From Hypsibius dujardini (Eukaryota; Tardigrada; Eutardigrada; Parachela; Hypsibiidae): a DNA stretch of 25,052 nt. The translations under genes and the position numbers were made by a program. The notes under the pieces were generated by a model. It saw nothing but the letters and a program-made list of their open reading frames with translations. It was not told where the DNA came from and ran no database searches. The stretch is from the NCBI GenBank assembly GCA_001579985.1, contig LRSR01006560.1, positions 1 through 25,052 on the forward strand, read 5' to 3'. This document shows, one piece after another, positions 10,610 through 20,358 of the stretch (the first letter of the stretch is position 1; each line of letters opens with the position of its first letter).

Positions 10610-10640
<31 letters not shown>

Positions 10641-11810
10641 CCAGCCTGCCATTGTGCCTGTCTGCCTGCCTGTCTGCCTGCCTGTCTGTCTGTTTGCTTG
10701 TCGCTCTGTTTGTCTGCCTGGTTATCTGTCTAGCTGTCTGTTTGTCTGTCTGTCTTGTTGAGGGGTCTTTTTCGGCAGGTACTTTAAGAAGAAGATCAAC
10801 CTGATCTGCGAGTTCGTGCCACAAGTGATCTTCTTGTCCTGTATGTTCGGCTACCTTGTCGTGCTGCTGTTCTACAAATGGATCGTTTTTACGGCGGACA
10901 AGAGCGGTTGCACGCCGGGCCTACTGATTGGTCTGATTAATATGTTCCTGCTGAAGCATCAGGAGAATCCAGTTAATAAGGACGGCACGGAGTGTACGAT
11001 TTACAGTTTCTATCCGCATCAGGTACGTTGTTGTTCGTGTTGGCGGCTCTTAAGTTCGTGATGTAATCCAATAGGTATGCCATGCATTTTTTAGTCAACT
11101 GTTGAGACGATTTTGGTCGTCGTCGCGGTGCTGTGTTTCCCTTGGATGCTATTTGGAAAGCCGCTTTATAATCGTTGGCACACCAAGGTAAGACAGTGCA
11201 GAAGTTAGACAGGCAGTCATGCAGTCGTACAGTTAAACAATCGAATAGACAGAAAGGGCAGGCAGGCAGACAGACAGACAGACAGACCGGCAGACAGACC
11301 GGCAGACAGACAGGCAGACAGATAGGCGGACAGACAGACAGACAGACAGATAGGCAGGCAGACAGACAGACAGACAGATAGGCCGACAGATAGATAGGCA
11401 GGCAGACAGACAGACAGATTTTTTGCTTGTTGTTCGTGATGGTAAGAATTTGCTTTTTAGAGGGCGCATTATTCGGAAGTGCACAACATCGACGAAGCCA
11501 CGACGACCGAGTCGTCAACCGACGACGGCCACGCCGGAGACGTACGTGAGGATGTTATCAGTTCGAAGCGTGTGGATTTTAGTGGGGGTATTGCACCACT
11601 TAATTAGTGCAGTTTAGTCACGGAGCCCTTCTTTTTGGCAGGGTTTCATGGATGTGATGATCTACCAAGGCATTCACACGATTGAGTTCTGCCTGGGAGT
11701 TGTCAGTAATACGGCGTCTTACTTGCGGCTTTGGGCTTTGAGTCTTGCTCACACTCGTAAGTATACGGACAGACAGACAGACAGACAGGCAGGCAGACAG
11801 ACAGACAGAC

Positions 11811-11854
<44 letters not shown>

Positions 11855-12417
11855 CTACAGACAGACCTACAGACAGACAGACAGACAGACAGACAGTCCT
11901 ACAGACAGACATACATACAGACAGGCAGACATACAGACAGACAGAAAGGCAGACAGAAACCTAAATATGCTAAATCTTGCAGAGCTGTCTGAAGTCATCT
12001 GGAGTATGGCGCTTGCTCGTGGATTCGCCTTCAACAGCATCCTCGGCGTGCCTGTTTTGTTCTGCATATTTTCCTTCTGGGCTATCGGTTCCCTGTGTAT
12101 CCTCATCCTTATGGAAGGTAAAGTTCACCTTGTTCTTCTTGTTTCTTTTATTTACTGACCTCAAATAATACTTTTGTATGTTCTTTCCCTAGGAATGAGT
12201 GCCTTCCTTCACGCCCTCCGTCTTCACTGGTACGTTTGAATATTTCCCCTTTGAGAACCAGTATTCTTTGAGCCGAGCCGTTTTCTAAAAAATGTTCCGT
12301 TTACAATCTTAATGTAGGGTCGAATTCCAAAACAAATTCTACGGCGGCAACGGCTACCCTTTCGAACCGTTCGATCTCAGGCAAATCCACGAGGGAGTTA
12401 TGCCGGAATCGGCGTAA
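6903..12417 (+). CDS. ATP6V0A: V-type H+-ATPase 116-kDa subunit a (V0 domain)
   Basis: Membrane subunit a of the vacuolar proton pump; it forms the proton half-channels against the c-ring and couples V1 to V0 (family knowledge). There are 18 exons: 6903-7019, 7084-7162, 7951-8048, 8199-8327, 8577-8899, 8976-9069, 9351-9563, 9629-9779, 9879-10018, 10101-10246, 10330-10572, 10779-11022, 11095-11187, 11461-11541, 11642-11756, 11983-12117, 12193-12229 and 12318-12417. Phases agree at every junction, giving 845 residues, the family's normal length. The start [14 protein letters not shown] is canonical. Landmarks: [24 protein letters not shown] near 417, a lumenal loop with NXT/NXS sites, and [17 protein letters not shown] with the essential arginine near residue 746 (yeast Vph1 Arg735). 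It ends with [14 protein letters not shown]. All signs point to a functional gene; several introns are filled with CTGT or CAGA repeats. Confidence 0.97.
7163..7950. other. V-ATPase intron 2, with scattered TTGA repeats
   Basis: This is the longest intron of the gene at 788 bp. It holds several short TTGA/GATT runs (about 7306-7325, 7350-7368 and 7760-7780) inside a loosely repeated motif, GTTGATTGATTGA followed by TTGTTTTAAAGGGGCG-like text. Nothing coding was seen. Confidence 0.6.
8341..8527. repeat. CTGT/CTGC/ATGT repeat in V-ATPase intron 4
   Basis: Begins about 13 bases after the donor of exon 4 (GTACGT) and includes a TATG sub-run (8432-8468). It fills most of the 249-bp intron. Confidence 0.85.
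9088..9330. repeat. CTGT repeat in V-ATPase intron 6
   Basis: Long CTGT run with GTTT and GCCT variants, starting about 20 bases after the exon 6 donor. Open in all three frames, hence spurious long frames on both strands. Confidence 0.88.
9812..9859. repeat. CAGA repeat in V-ATPase intron 8
   Basis: About twelve CAGA units, in the opposite orientation to the CTGT tracts of introns 4 and 6, between exons 9629-9779 and 9879-10018. Confidence 0.88.
10600..10760. repeat. CTGC/CTGT repeat in V-ATPase intron 11
   Basis: A CTGC-rich run followed by CTGT units. It starts within 30 bases of the exon 11 donor (GTAAGG) and ends shortly before the exon 12 acceptor. Confidence 0.85.
11250..11418. repeat. 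CAGA repeat in V-ATPase intron 13
   Basis: CAGA units with CAGG and CCGG variants between exons 11095-11187 and 11461-11541. Confidence 0.85.
11766..11955. repeat. CAGA repeat in V-ATPase intron 15
   Basis: A CAGA tract starting ten bases after the exon 15 donor (GTAAGT), with TACAGAC and CATACAGA variants towards the 3' end. It splits the codon-conserved SLAHTQLSE region, so correct splicing here is essential for the proton channel. Confidence 0.88.
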
Positions 12418-12671
12418 ATGCATTATTCCTACCTTATTCAATACTTTAAAAAGACATTGTTACTTTTTGGCATTTCCAGTGAATTTTTAATGTTCCCGAT
12501 GCTTTTTTTTAAATTAAGTGATTTTTTTGACCAAACAAATTGGATTGCCTAGTCTATTCCAGTGCCCGCTATTCCTTCGTGTCGATTTTCTGGTTGAGCG
12601 ATGATATTTAATTATTTTCACGGCCTCTTGGTTCTTCATAAATTTTTCGTTTTGAATGGTTTGTTTATCCG

Positions 12672-12677
12672 AATAAA
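12672..12677 (+). terminator. Candidate polyadenylation signal for the V-ATPase gene
   Basis: AATAAA, 255 bases downstream of the V-ATPase stop codon and just before a long CTGT repeat. It is the first canonical signal after the stop. The cleavage site is not visible. Confidence 0.45.
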
Positions 12678-12716
12678 ATTGCGAGCTCACTTGCCCGCTG
12701 TCTTTGTTATCTGTGT

Positions 12717-13035
12717 TGTCTGTCTGTCTGCCTGTCTGTTTGCCTGTCTGTCTATCTATCTGACTGTGTGTGTGTTTGTCTGTCTGTCTGCCTGTCTGTT
12801 TGCCTGTCTGTCTATCTATCTGACTGTGTGTGTGTTTGTCTGTCTGGCTGACTGTGTGTCTGCCTGCCTGCCTGTGTGTCTGTCTATCTGTCTGACTGTG
12901 TGTGTGTGTGTGTGTGTCTGTCTGTCTGTCTGCGTGTCTGTGTCTGTTTGCCTGTATGTCTGTTTGTTTGACTGTGTGTCTACCTGCCTGCCTGTGTGTT
13001 TGTGTGTCTGTGTGTCTGTTTGCTTGTATCTCTCT
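12717..13035. repeat. CTGT/TGTG repeat downstream of the V-ATPase gene
   Basis: Composite tract with a duplicated block of about 60 bp (12721-12780 and 12781-12840 are nearly identical), then GTGT runs and further CTGT. It separates the V-ATPase 3' end from the minus-strand cysteine-rich gene candidate, and accounts for open frames of over 150 codons on both strands. Confidence 0.88.
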
Positions 13036-13071
13036 CTGTATGTTCGGCATGATTGAAAGATCATTTAAAAG

Positions 13072-13837
13072 TCAGCGGGATTTCCATATCGGTGAGGTGT
13101 TCAGGTCGGTGACGTTGAAGTTTACGCACTGGAACGCAGCGAAACCGAGTCCGTCTGCCCTCGGACAGCAAATTGGACCGGCGAGGAGTGTGGGTGATGT
13201 TGGTGATGCAGTAAGGGAATTGCAACGCATGTCGCACAATGCAAAAGGACGGTGGCATACCTGGGATCAACAAAATTGATTTTCAGACAGCTGAATTTAT
13301 ACGTCAACGAGACTATAGCACGTGAGTTCTAGCGCCGGACAAAAGGGTGCTTACGTCGGTTGGGCATTGTGTTGTGTTGGACATTGGGTAGGTCAGGACT
13401 CTACCTGTTCCATCATCGCCGGAAGTGCAGATTCGCTTTACTGCAATCGATAATAATTCAGTCAATCTGTCTGCGTTTATGTACCTGCCTGTCATGTATT
13501 TACCGTATCTGTGTATATTTGTGTCTGACTATTTTTTTGCATGTACACCTGGCTGTCTGTTTTCTAACTCACCCCATGCTATCAGCCCCATTGCCCCATT
13601 GCCTGTAATTTTTGTCTGCTTCTCAATTGTTGTTCTCATTGATAACATCTCTGCACGGTATGTCTTGAATGCTGACTGGCATGCTTCCACTCACAGTTTA
13701 CGCATATTGTCTTTGGGTAAACGGTATCGCCGTCTGAAAAAGTGTATGTCACCAAACTGAAATCCTTCCCGGGACATCGAAATATTTTCTAAAACAGAAT
13801 TAAGGAAAGACGTTAGCAACTATTACTCTGCTGTTCT

Positions 13838-13876
<39 letters not shown>

Positions 13877-14051
13877 GTCTGTCTAGTCTGTTTAGAAATT
13901 TCTTAGTCAGAAGTCGACTTACGGGAGAGTGTGCTGCCGTGCGGTAAGTACCCGACTGTGGGATTGTTCCGGTGCTACCTTGGGCTATTATAATAATGGA
14001 TAAAACAATGGAGGAAAGCCTTATAATTTGAAAACCGAAAAGCGGTTCCAT
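13072..14051 (-). CDS. Candidate small secreted cysteine-rich protein
   Basis: I do not recognise the family. Three minus-strand exons fit by splice sites and phase: 14051-13979 (ends CAAG before GTAGCA, phase 1), 13440-13355 (acceptor ATTGCAG, donor GTAAGC, phase 0) and 13260-13072 (acceptor GATCCCAG, ending TGA). Together they give 115 residues. The first exon encodes an amphipathic start and a hydrophobic run (LSSIVLSIIIIAQ) like a signal peptide, with AAAA before the ATG. The mature part carries eight cysteines, among them KRICTSGDDGTG, TQCPTDVCHRPFALCDMRC and GPICCPRADGLG, plus NXT sequons, as expected for a disulphide-bonded secreted protein. Intron 1 contains a CTGT tract like its neighbours. 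Against it: no homologue known to me, and each exon is short. The acceptor at 13440 could instead be the upstream CAG near 13461, in the same frame. Confidence 0.45.
13838..13888. repeat. CTGT repeat in intron 1 of the cysteine-rich gene candidate
   Basis: About twelve CTGT units with a CTAT interruption, between the proposed exons 14051-13979 and 13440-13355. Confidence 0.85.
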
Positions 14052-14388
14052 TTTTACCAACTCAACATTAACAGACACTACCGCTGGGAGTTAGAACGCC
14101 AATTACATCCCTTAGATTCCGCTAGGTTCCCGCCGCGTATCTGGCGACTGATCAGACGTAGGTTGCGTCAGCCGGGTGAACGGAGAGCGAGGGTGTTTAC
14201 GTGTAGGAAAAAAGGGACGATGCACCCTGCCTTGTTGCGGTTTTTTGTGGCTTTTCGATGCCGTAATGATCAAAGTAACTGGGTCTCAGGCATAGTTTCA
14301 CGTATACGGTACCCGGTCCGGCGCTTGATAAACACAAATAAAATTGTGACTCTCCGTTGACGATTCGGCCGAAGAAGACATAGCCAGT

Positions 14389-14432
<44 letters not shown>

Positions 14433-14655
14433 CAAGAGGAATTCTTTCGTCCCTTCACATTGAGGTCAAAATTCTGCAAGAAGAAAAACGAACGTCTTAA
14501 CCATCATCTTCGAGAGAGGCAATGCCTTCCCACCTCCCGGAAGACAAACAGGCAAATCAGTGGCGAGACAGGCAAATCAGTTCAATTCTTCAAGAGGAAG
14601 AACCTGTTGGCTCGCTCGTTACAAATTATTCGAATAATTATCATTAGACTTCACC
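14052..14655. other. Divergent intergenic region between the cysteine-rich candidate and the LDLa/chitin-binding gene
   Basis: About 600 bp that must hold both 5' regions if the two gene models are right. An open plus frame (14028-14360) is Arg-rich, without splice or family support, and I do not call it. A GGCA repeat lies at 14386-14432. A short direct repeat (GACAGGCAAATCAGT-like, near 14550 and 14569) precedes the plus-strand start. Confidence 0.45.
14386..14432. repeat. GGCA tetranucleotide repeat
   Basis: About eleven uninterrupted GGCA units, the purest repeat tract in the window, about 225 bp upstream of the start codon of the LDLa/chitin-binding gene. Confidence 0.92.
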
Positions 14656-15403
14656 ATGCGTCGAAGGAGTATTAATACCGCGGCCACAATTGTCTTAGCT
14701 GTCCTCGCAGACATCGTCATCTCAGGTCCGAACGACTAAGCTAAATCACTGCCGCAAATGTTATTTTTATTCCGTAATGGGAAAGGCAAATGTCTGCGGC
14801 GATCGACCGATAGGTGGCGCTTTTTGATGTTGTCGTAGGTCCAATTCCAATTGCGACACAGCCACCGCGATTCTGCTGCCGGTCTATGCCGTGGCTCTGC
14901 CATCCGCTGCGGCGTGTCTGTGACGGTCGCCCGGACTGCCAAGACGGAACGGATGAACTCGAATGTCGTAAGTTAAATGTAAAATGAAAAAATATGGAAA
15001 AAAATCAAAACTGAAAATGATGTGAAAATGTCTTTTTAATTATTTGGTAGCGGGTTTGTCTGCCAGGCCGCGTCTGACCATTAGTCCGTCTAATTCGTCT
15101 GCGCAAAACGTGACTGAAAGATCGACGCCGACATGGGAGGCGCATTTTGGACGTCCTACAGACCTCGGGCGGATAGTTCCGTCTACCGGAAGTGACTTCA
15201 GCCAAAGGGTTTTCTGCTGTCCACGTGATACTTCCAGAAGAGAGAAACTCAAGACAACAGCCATGCCACCGCTTCGATGCATTCCGTCCAGTTTTGTGTG
15301 TGATGGGGAAAATGATTGTGATCCGGTGTGGACGGAAGGGGGCTTGAGGAGCGCGGATGAGGATGGCTGTGGTAAGACACTCGTACCGACAGACAGACAG
15401 ACC

Positions 15404-15446
<43 letters not shown>

Positions 15447-17789
15447 TGACTGATAGACTACAAAGTAAGTATGTTGGTTCACTGGAATTCGTTTCAGACG
15501 CTGCTTCGGAAAATGTTGACAGCTCTAACCAGCTCCACTTGGTCAGTGAGCCAATAACTAGATTGGAAATGTCTACAGAAAATCTGCCGATTTTCGGCCT
15601 CGTAAACGGGCAGCAAAATATTCGTGGGACCACACGAGCTCCATCAACGATTTCTTTCTCACAAAAGCCTAAAGGTAAAACAGATAGAAAATATGCGAGA
15701 AATGCCAGCGCTATCAATAAAAACTATAACTATAATATACTAATAGAATGATGAAATTTCTATTTTTTCTTATTTTCTGTTAATGTTTTTCAGCTGGCTT
15801 ATTCGCACTGATGAACCAGAAGGACCCGATCACACGGACCAGACAGACAGAGTCAAAAGCTTCAACTGTCCCGTTTGAAGAGCCAACGACCGAGTCCTCG
15901 ACAGTTGCTCCCATTTTCACTTTAACGCAAAAATCCAGCAACGGTTCGGCTTTTCCGTCGCGGCAATTGGACAGCTTCTTCGACTCCCACGCGAAACTTC
16001 GCGGGCTATCAAATGACACCGGTAAAGGTAATTTTGCTGATTACACACTTTATTTCATGCCAAGAAACGCCTGAGAAAAATTCCCATTGGCCGATATTCC
16101 CTCAGGCTGTTACCAATTTATTTCATTTTATTAGTAAACGCCGAAGCATTATTGCTAGTATTAAAATAATATTCGATTCTTTCACTCACTCTCTGAAATA
16201 ATGAAATATTCATATTTTAGCTTAGCAGTAATTTAATTAGGAAACAGCAAAAACATGAGCTGTCATTCCTTCGTCTGAGATAATAACTGACCACTACAGT
16301 CTGTACGTTCTACTCGTTAATATATAAATACTGGTATTATATATTTATAAATACATAAATTGAATTTTTTTTATTAATTTTTATTAATTTTTTCATGTCT
16401 GTTTATATGAAATTATATTATATACAATGATGTTCCCACATAGGCGGACACTCCTCTTATGGAGTGGAGCCGTTCTCTGCGGACGATCCTTTGTCTGGAA
16501 TGAACCTTCGCGGACTGTTGAGAGCGCCTGTCGCGCCGGATCAAGCGCAACTGTGGAATCTAATTATGGACAGATTTGCGAACGGGCAACAGAGGAATAT
16601 TTTGAATATCCCGAATTTCGTGAATGGTTATGACAAACACGAAACTGCCGGCGGTCCGGGGAGAAGAACTCGAACTGGTGTACCGCGGGTTGGTCGGCCG
16701 GTTTTGCCCATGGAATTCTATAATATGGAGGACGATGAGGATAATAATCATACAACTGGTGAACAAAGTACCGCAACCACGACAGAGGAGGCGAATCGGT
16801 CATCTGTTGACGGCGCAGACAGTAAGCAGACAGACACACAGACACAGACACAGACACAGACACAGACACAGACACAGACACAGACACAGACACAGACACA
16901 AACACAGACACAGACACAGACACATGCATGCAAGCAGGAATTCTGTCTGGAACCTCAAATCATGTCTTGGCACCGTTTCCACAGTTGGCACTGTTGAGAC
17001 AACAACTCTGTCTGCGACAACTTTACCGGACGAGCAAGAGACCACAGAAGCAACTACGTTGGAGCTGTCTACCGGAGACGTCTTCAACGAGTTCACAACT
17101 CAGGATGACACCACCGATCAATCTGCCGCGACGCTGTCTACAGACAATACTGGCACTTCAACATCCAAAGACATGGACACTTCCACCACCGAGTCGACCA
17201 CCGCTGCGAGTGCTGACGAGAATAGTACGACCGCAGTGGATGGTCAGGCCAGTGACTCGACGACCGAAACAACAATCGAGCCTCCTGAGACAACCGGCTC
17301 GAGGGTGGACGGTTTGACAGACATGGAGAACCCGTCTACGGATGCAACGACGACTGGCCGCACTGACGTCATCCAGTCTGTTGCATTCGACCTGGAATCC
17401 GGTGTGGTTGAGCCGGCTGTTTTATCCCGACGGACCTTGCCCATGGAAGGTAACAGTGATGGACCCAATCCTTCATATTTCGTTCATATTTTTATCAGTA
17501 AAATCACCTTAGTGTATAAATTAATAATAAATAAATAATTAATTAATTAATCAACCATTAATAAATTAATTTTTAATTATTTACGGGTCCCTACTGGAGG
17601 GAGTTTCTCGGTCACCGGCCGGATCTGTGCGGTAACGTCAACGGGAACCTGGAAGCGCCGGACTGCCGATACTACACGATCTGCCGGGACAGCTACGCCA
17701 CCATCGCCAAATGTCCGGCGGGATTCGTCTTCAGCGCCGACAGCCAGCACTGCGATTGGCCAGCGAAGGTGCCGTCGTGTTTTCATTAG
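14656..17789 (+). CDS. Secreted protein with two LDL-receptor class A modules, a mucin-like region and a chitin-binding type 2 module
   Basis: Extracellular chitin-associated protein. Exons: 14656-14725, 14839-14967, 15051-15371, 15498-15674, 15794-16021, 16444-16821, 16985-17449, and a last exon ending at TAG 17789. Exon 1 (23 codons) is a signal peptide (TAATIVLAVLADIVIS). Exon 2 is an LDLa module with six cysteines, ending VCDGRPDCQDGTDELEC. Exon 3 holds a second LDLa module (VCDGENDC ... ADEDGC) with a long insertion before its last acidic part. Exons 4-7 are Ser/Thr/Asp-rich, exon 7 heavily so (TTTEA, STTES), typical of an O-glycosylated mucin stalk. The last exon encodes a peritrophin-A/CBM14 domain with six cysteines (LCGN, PDCRYYTIC, KCPAGF, HCDWP, PSC). 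The product is about 650 residues. All donors of exons 1-7 are phase 1. The acceptor of the last exon is unclear: no AG near 17583-17605 gives phase 1. Confidence 0.82.
15390..15436. repeat. CAGA repeat in intron 3 of the LDLa/chitin-binding gene
   Basis: A CAGA tract inside a 126-bp intron (15372-15497) that has no stop codon in the frame of the flanking exons, so retention would add 42 residues rich in Thr/Asp/Arg/Gln. Confidence 0.85.
16829..16924. repeat. ACACAG hexanucleotide repeat in intron 6 of the LDLa/chitin-binding gene
   Basis: About sixteen units of CAGACA/ACACAG, starting eight bases after the donor GTAAGC at 16822. The six-base period differs from the four-base tracts elsewhere and gives a two-residue coding period (Thr-Gln or His-Arg) in spurious frames. 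Confidence 0.88.
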
Positions 17790-18106
17790 GATTAAATTTC
17801 TAAATTAATTTTCATTATTTATTTAATCATTTTTATCATTTTTGTTTAATTTAATTATGGGGAGCTCGCTCTATATACCGTAAAGTTCATTCAGAACCAT
17901 TCAATGTGTCGGCTTGCCATATTTTTTCATAGTGTTACGTAGTATTTATAGTATTCCATGTGTGAATAATAGCATTTTTTTCAACGCCAGGCCGGCGAGT
18001 CGAGGCGGAAATTTGTAAACTGGAAAACCCAATCTTGAACTCAACCATGCGACCCACCATGGCTCAAGCAGATTGACCCAAATGGCTCACCAAAACTGAC
18101 TTCATT

Positions 18107-18265
18107 CGGTCCATTTTGTTCCTAATCCTATCTGTTCGTCCTCATGGAATCTCCCTCGGTCCATTTTATTCCTAATCCTATCCGTTCGTCTTCATGGAAT
18201 CTCCCTCGGTCCATTTTGTTCCTAATCCTATCTGTTCGTCTTCGTGGAATCTCCCTCGGTCCATC
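18107..18265. repeat. 50-bp tandem repeat, three copies plus a partial fourth
   Basis: The unit begins TCGGTCCATTTTGTTCCTAA and ends CATGGAATCTCCC. Three full copies differ at only a few positions, and a fourth starts and breaks off after TCGGTCCAT. It lies about 390 bp upstream of the DCAF7 start codon. Confidence 0.9.
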
Positions 18266-18339
18266 CCGCTCCATTTAGCTTTTGTTCTTTTTCTTTCCCT
18301 TCCATTTTAATTTTAATTGGGAGACGTTGCAGAAAGCTA

Positions 18340-18570
18340 AAGCTGGAATTTTAAAAGTTAATTGGAAGAACCAAAACGGTGGTTGGAACTTGGAAGAATG
18401 GAAAAGCTGTTTGTGTGGAACGCAAAGCTGTTTGCGGGAACGGAACAGCTAGTAAAAGAGAACAAGAAAGCTGATTGTTGGGAACGGAAAAGCTAATATT
18501 GGAATTTGTATGGAACGGAAATGCTGATCGTAGGAACGAAAAGCCAGATTGAAGAACGCAAAGCTTAAAT
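18340..18570. repeat. Degenerate GAACGGAAAAGCT repeats upstream of DCAF7
   Basis: Around eight spaced occurrences of GGAACGNAAAGCT-like sequence, 20-30 bp apart, separated by variable text. They share the GAACG(G/A)AAAAGC core with the orderly 21-bp minisatellite upstream of NEDD1, but in the opposite orientation relative to the gene served. They may be a decayed array of the same family or a purine-rich promoter element. Confidence 0.5.
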
Positions 18571-18654
18571 TTGATTGATTGATTTGTTTTGCTTGATTGA
18601 TTTCATTTGTTTCCAAAGAAAATCCACACAAATTGTCCTTTCCTCCACGTTGCA

Positions 18655-20291
18655 ATGGCTTCCACGGCGCCCACGGGCAGCTGCACACCCTCCACCACGG
18701 CCAGCAACGGTACGGCACCTGCAGCCGCCCCGACAACCCCGCAACAGCAGCAGCCACCGAAACGCAAGGAAATTTACAAATACGAAGCGCCATGGAATGT
18801 CTACGCGATGAATTGGAGCGTCCGACCGGACAAAAAGTTCCGCCTCGCCGTGGGCTCCTTCATCGAGGAATACAGCAACAAGGTGCAGGTGATCCAGCTG
18901 GACGAGGAGAGCGGGGAGTTTGCCAAGCTGTGCGAGATTGATCATCCTTATCCCAGCACGAAAGTCATGTGGATTCCTGATCAGGTCAGTCAGCGGTTGA
19001 TTGTCTTGATTGAGTTAAAGTTGTTGTCGACAATCAACAATCAATCAACGCCGCGGTAGCTGATTTATACTTTACGGCCGAAATTGCCCTTGATTGATTG
19101 ATTGATTGATTGATTCTGCGACGTACATTTGAGAATCGTTATTGAATAAATATTATTTAAATGCTTAAAATATGAATTTTTCTTCTAAGTTTTGTAATTT
19201 AGGTATTTATGTTACTTTTTTATTTTTATGTGAACTCGAAGGAAATTGTTTAAACAGCACCAGCTGTGGGCGTGGTTAATTATTTCGCTTCGGTCAGTTC
19301 ACAATTGTTTTGTACGGAAAGGTGGTCGAACTTGGCTGAAACACTTTCATATTCCCGCGCCTGGTGATTTCGATTGTAGAAAGGCACGTATCCGGATCTG
19401 GTGGCAACCAGTGGAGACTTCCTGAGGATCTGGCAGTTGTATCCGGATGGAAATATTCGGATGGAGTGCTTCCTGAACAATGTACGTGGAAACGGTGGCC
19501 AGACGTAATAATAATAAATATTTATTTAAATCAATGAATCAATGAATTAAGCGATGTGAGAAAGTGCTGCACGCATTGGCCAAAATTGGCTCAGACTCCG
19601 ACCACCCCCAACTGCAAAAGAAATACAATTCCGATAGTAATAATTTTGAATTTTTAATGTGAATTTTTTGTTATTCTCCTGCAGAACAAGAATTCGGACT
19701 TTTGTGCGCCTTTGACGAGCTTCGACTGGAACGAAGTGGAGCCGAACCTCTTGGGGACGTCCAGCATCGACACGACCTGCACGATTTGGGGCATCGAGGT
19801 CTGTCTCTTGCCGTTCGCCCGATGTGGGTGGAGCTTCGTTGTTTCTGCAAAACAATCTGCAAAGTGCTTTCTCCTTGGCCGTAATTGTAGACCGGCCAAA
19901 TTATCGGACAAGTGACGCCGTCGGTGGTTGGGAGTGTCAAGACCCAGCTCATCGCCCATGACAAGGAGGTCTACGACATCGCCTTTAGCCGAGCTGGAGG
20001 CGGTAAAGACATGTTCGCCAGCGTTGGTAGGTCCCGCACTTTGCATATTCGTCCAGGAAGTTTTTGTAAAAGATCTTGTCCCTCAGGTGCGGACGGATCG
20101 GTTCGCATGTTTGATCTCCGTCACTTGGAACACTCCACCATTATCTACGAGGATAATCAACATCAGCCCTTACTGCGTCTTGCCTGGAATAAACAGGATC
20201 CCAACTACCTCGCCACTTTTGCTCTTGATTCCACAGAGGTCTGTCTGTCTATCTGTCTGTCTGTCTATCCGTCTGTCTGTCTGTCTGTCTA

Positions 20292-20358
<67 letters not shown>

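Larger units (their letters stand above)
17790..18654. other. Intergenic region upstream of DCAF7
   Basis: AT-rich 3' flank of the chitin-binding gene, then about 230 bp of mixed sequence, the 50-bp tandem repeat (18107-18265), a purine-rich stretch with degenerate GAACGGAAAAGCT motifs (18340-18570) and a short TTGA run (18568-18602) just before DCAF7. No coding exon was seen. Confidence 0.55.

Noticed and set aside
12514-13064. Long open frames on both strands (up to 178 codons)
   Set aside because: They are read from CTGT/CAGA repeats, which lack stops in any frame. No start context, splice sites or family similarity.
14028-14360. 110-codon Arg-rich plus frame
   Set aside because: No matching splice sites or family. 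It overlaps the signal-peptide exon of the minus-strand candidate and probably reflects GC-rich promoter DNA.
15040-15717. 225-codon minus frame opposite exons 3-4 of the chitin-binding gene
   Set aside because: Shadow of well-supported plus exons with LDLa motifs.
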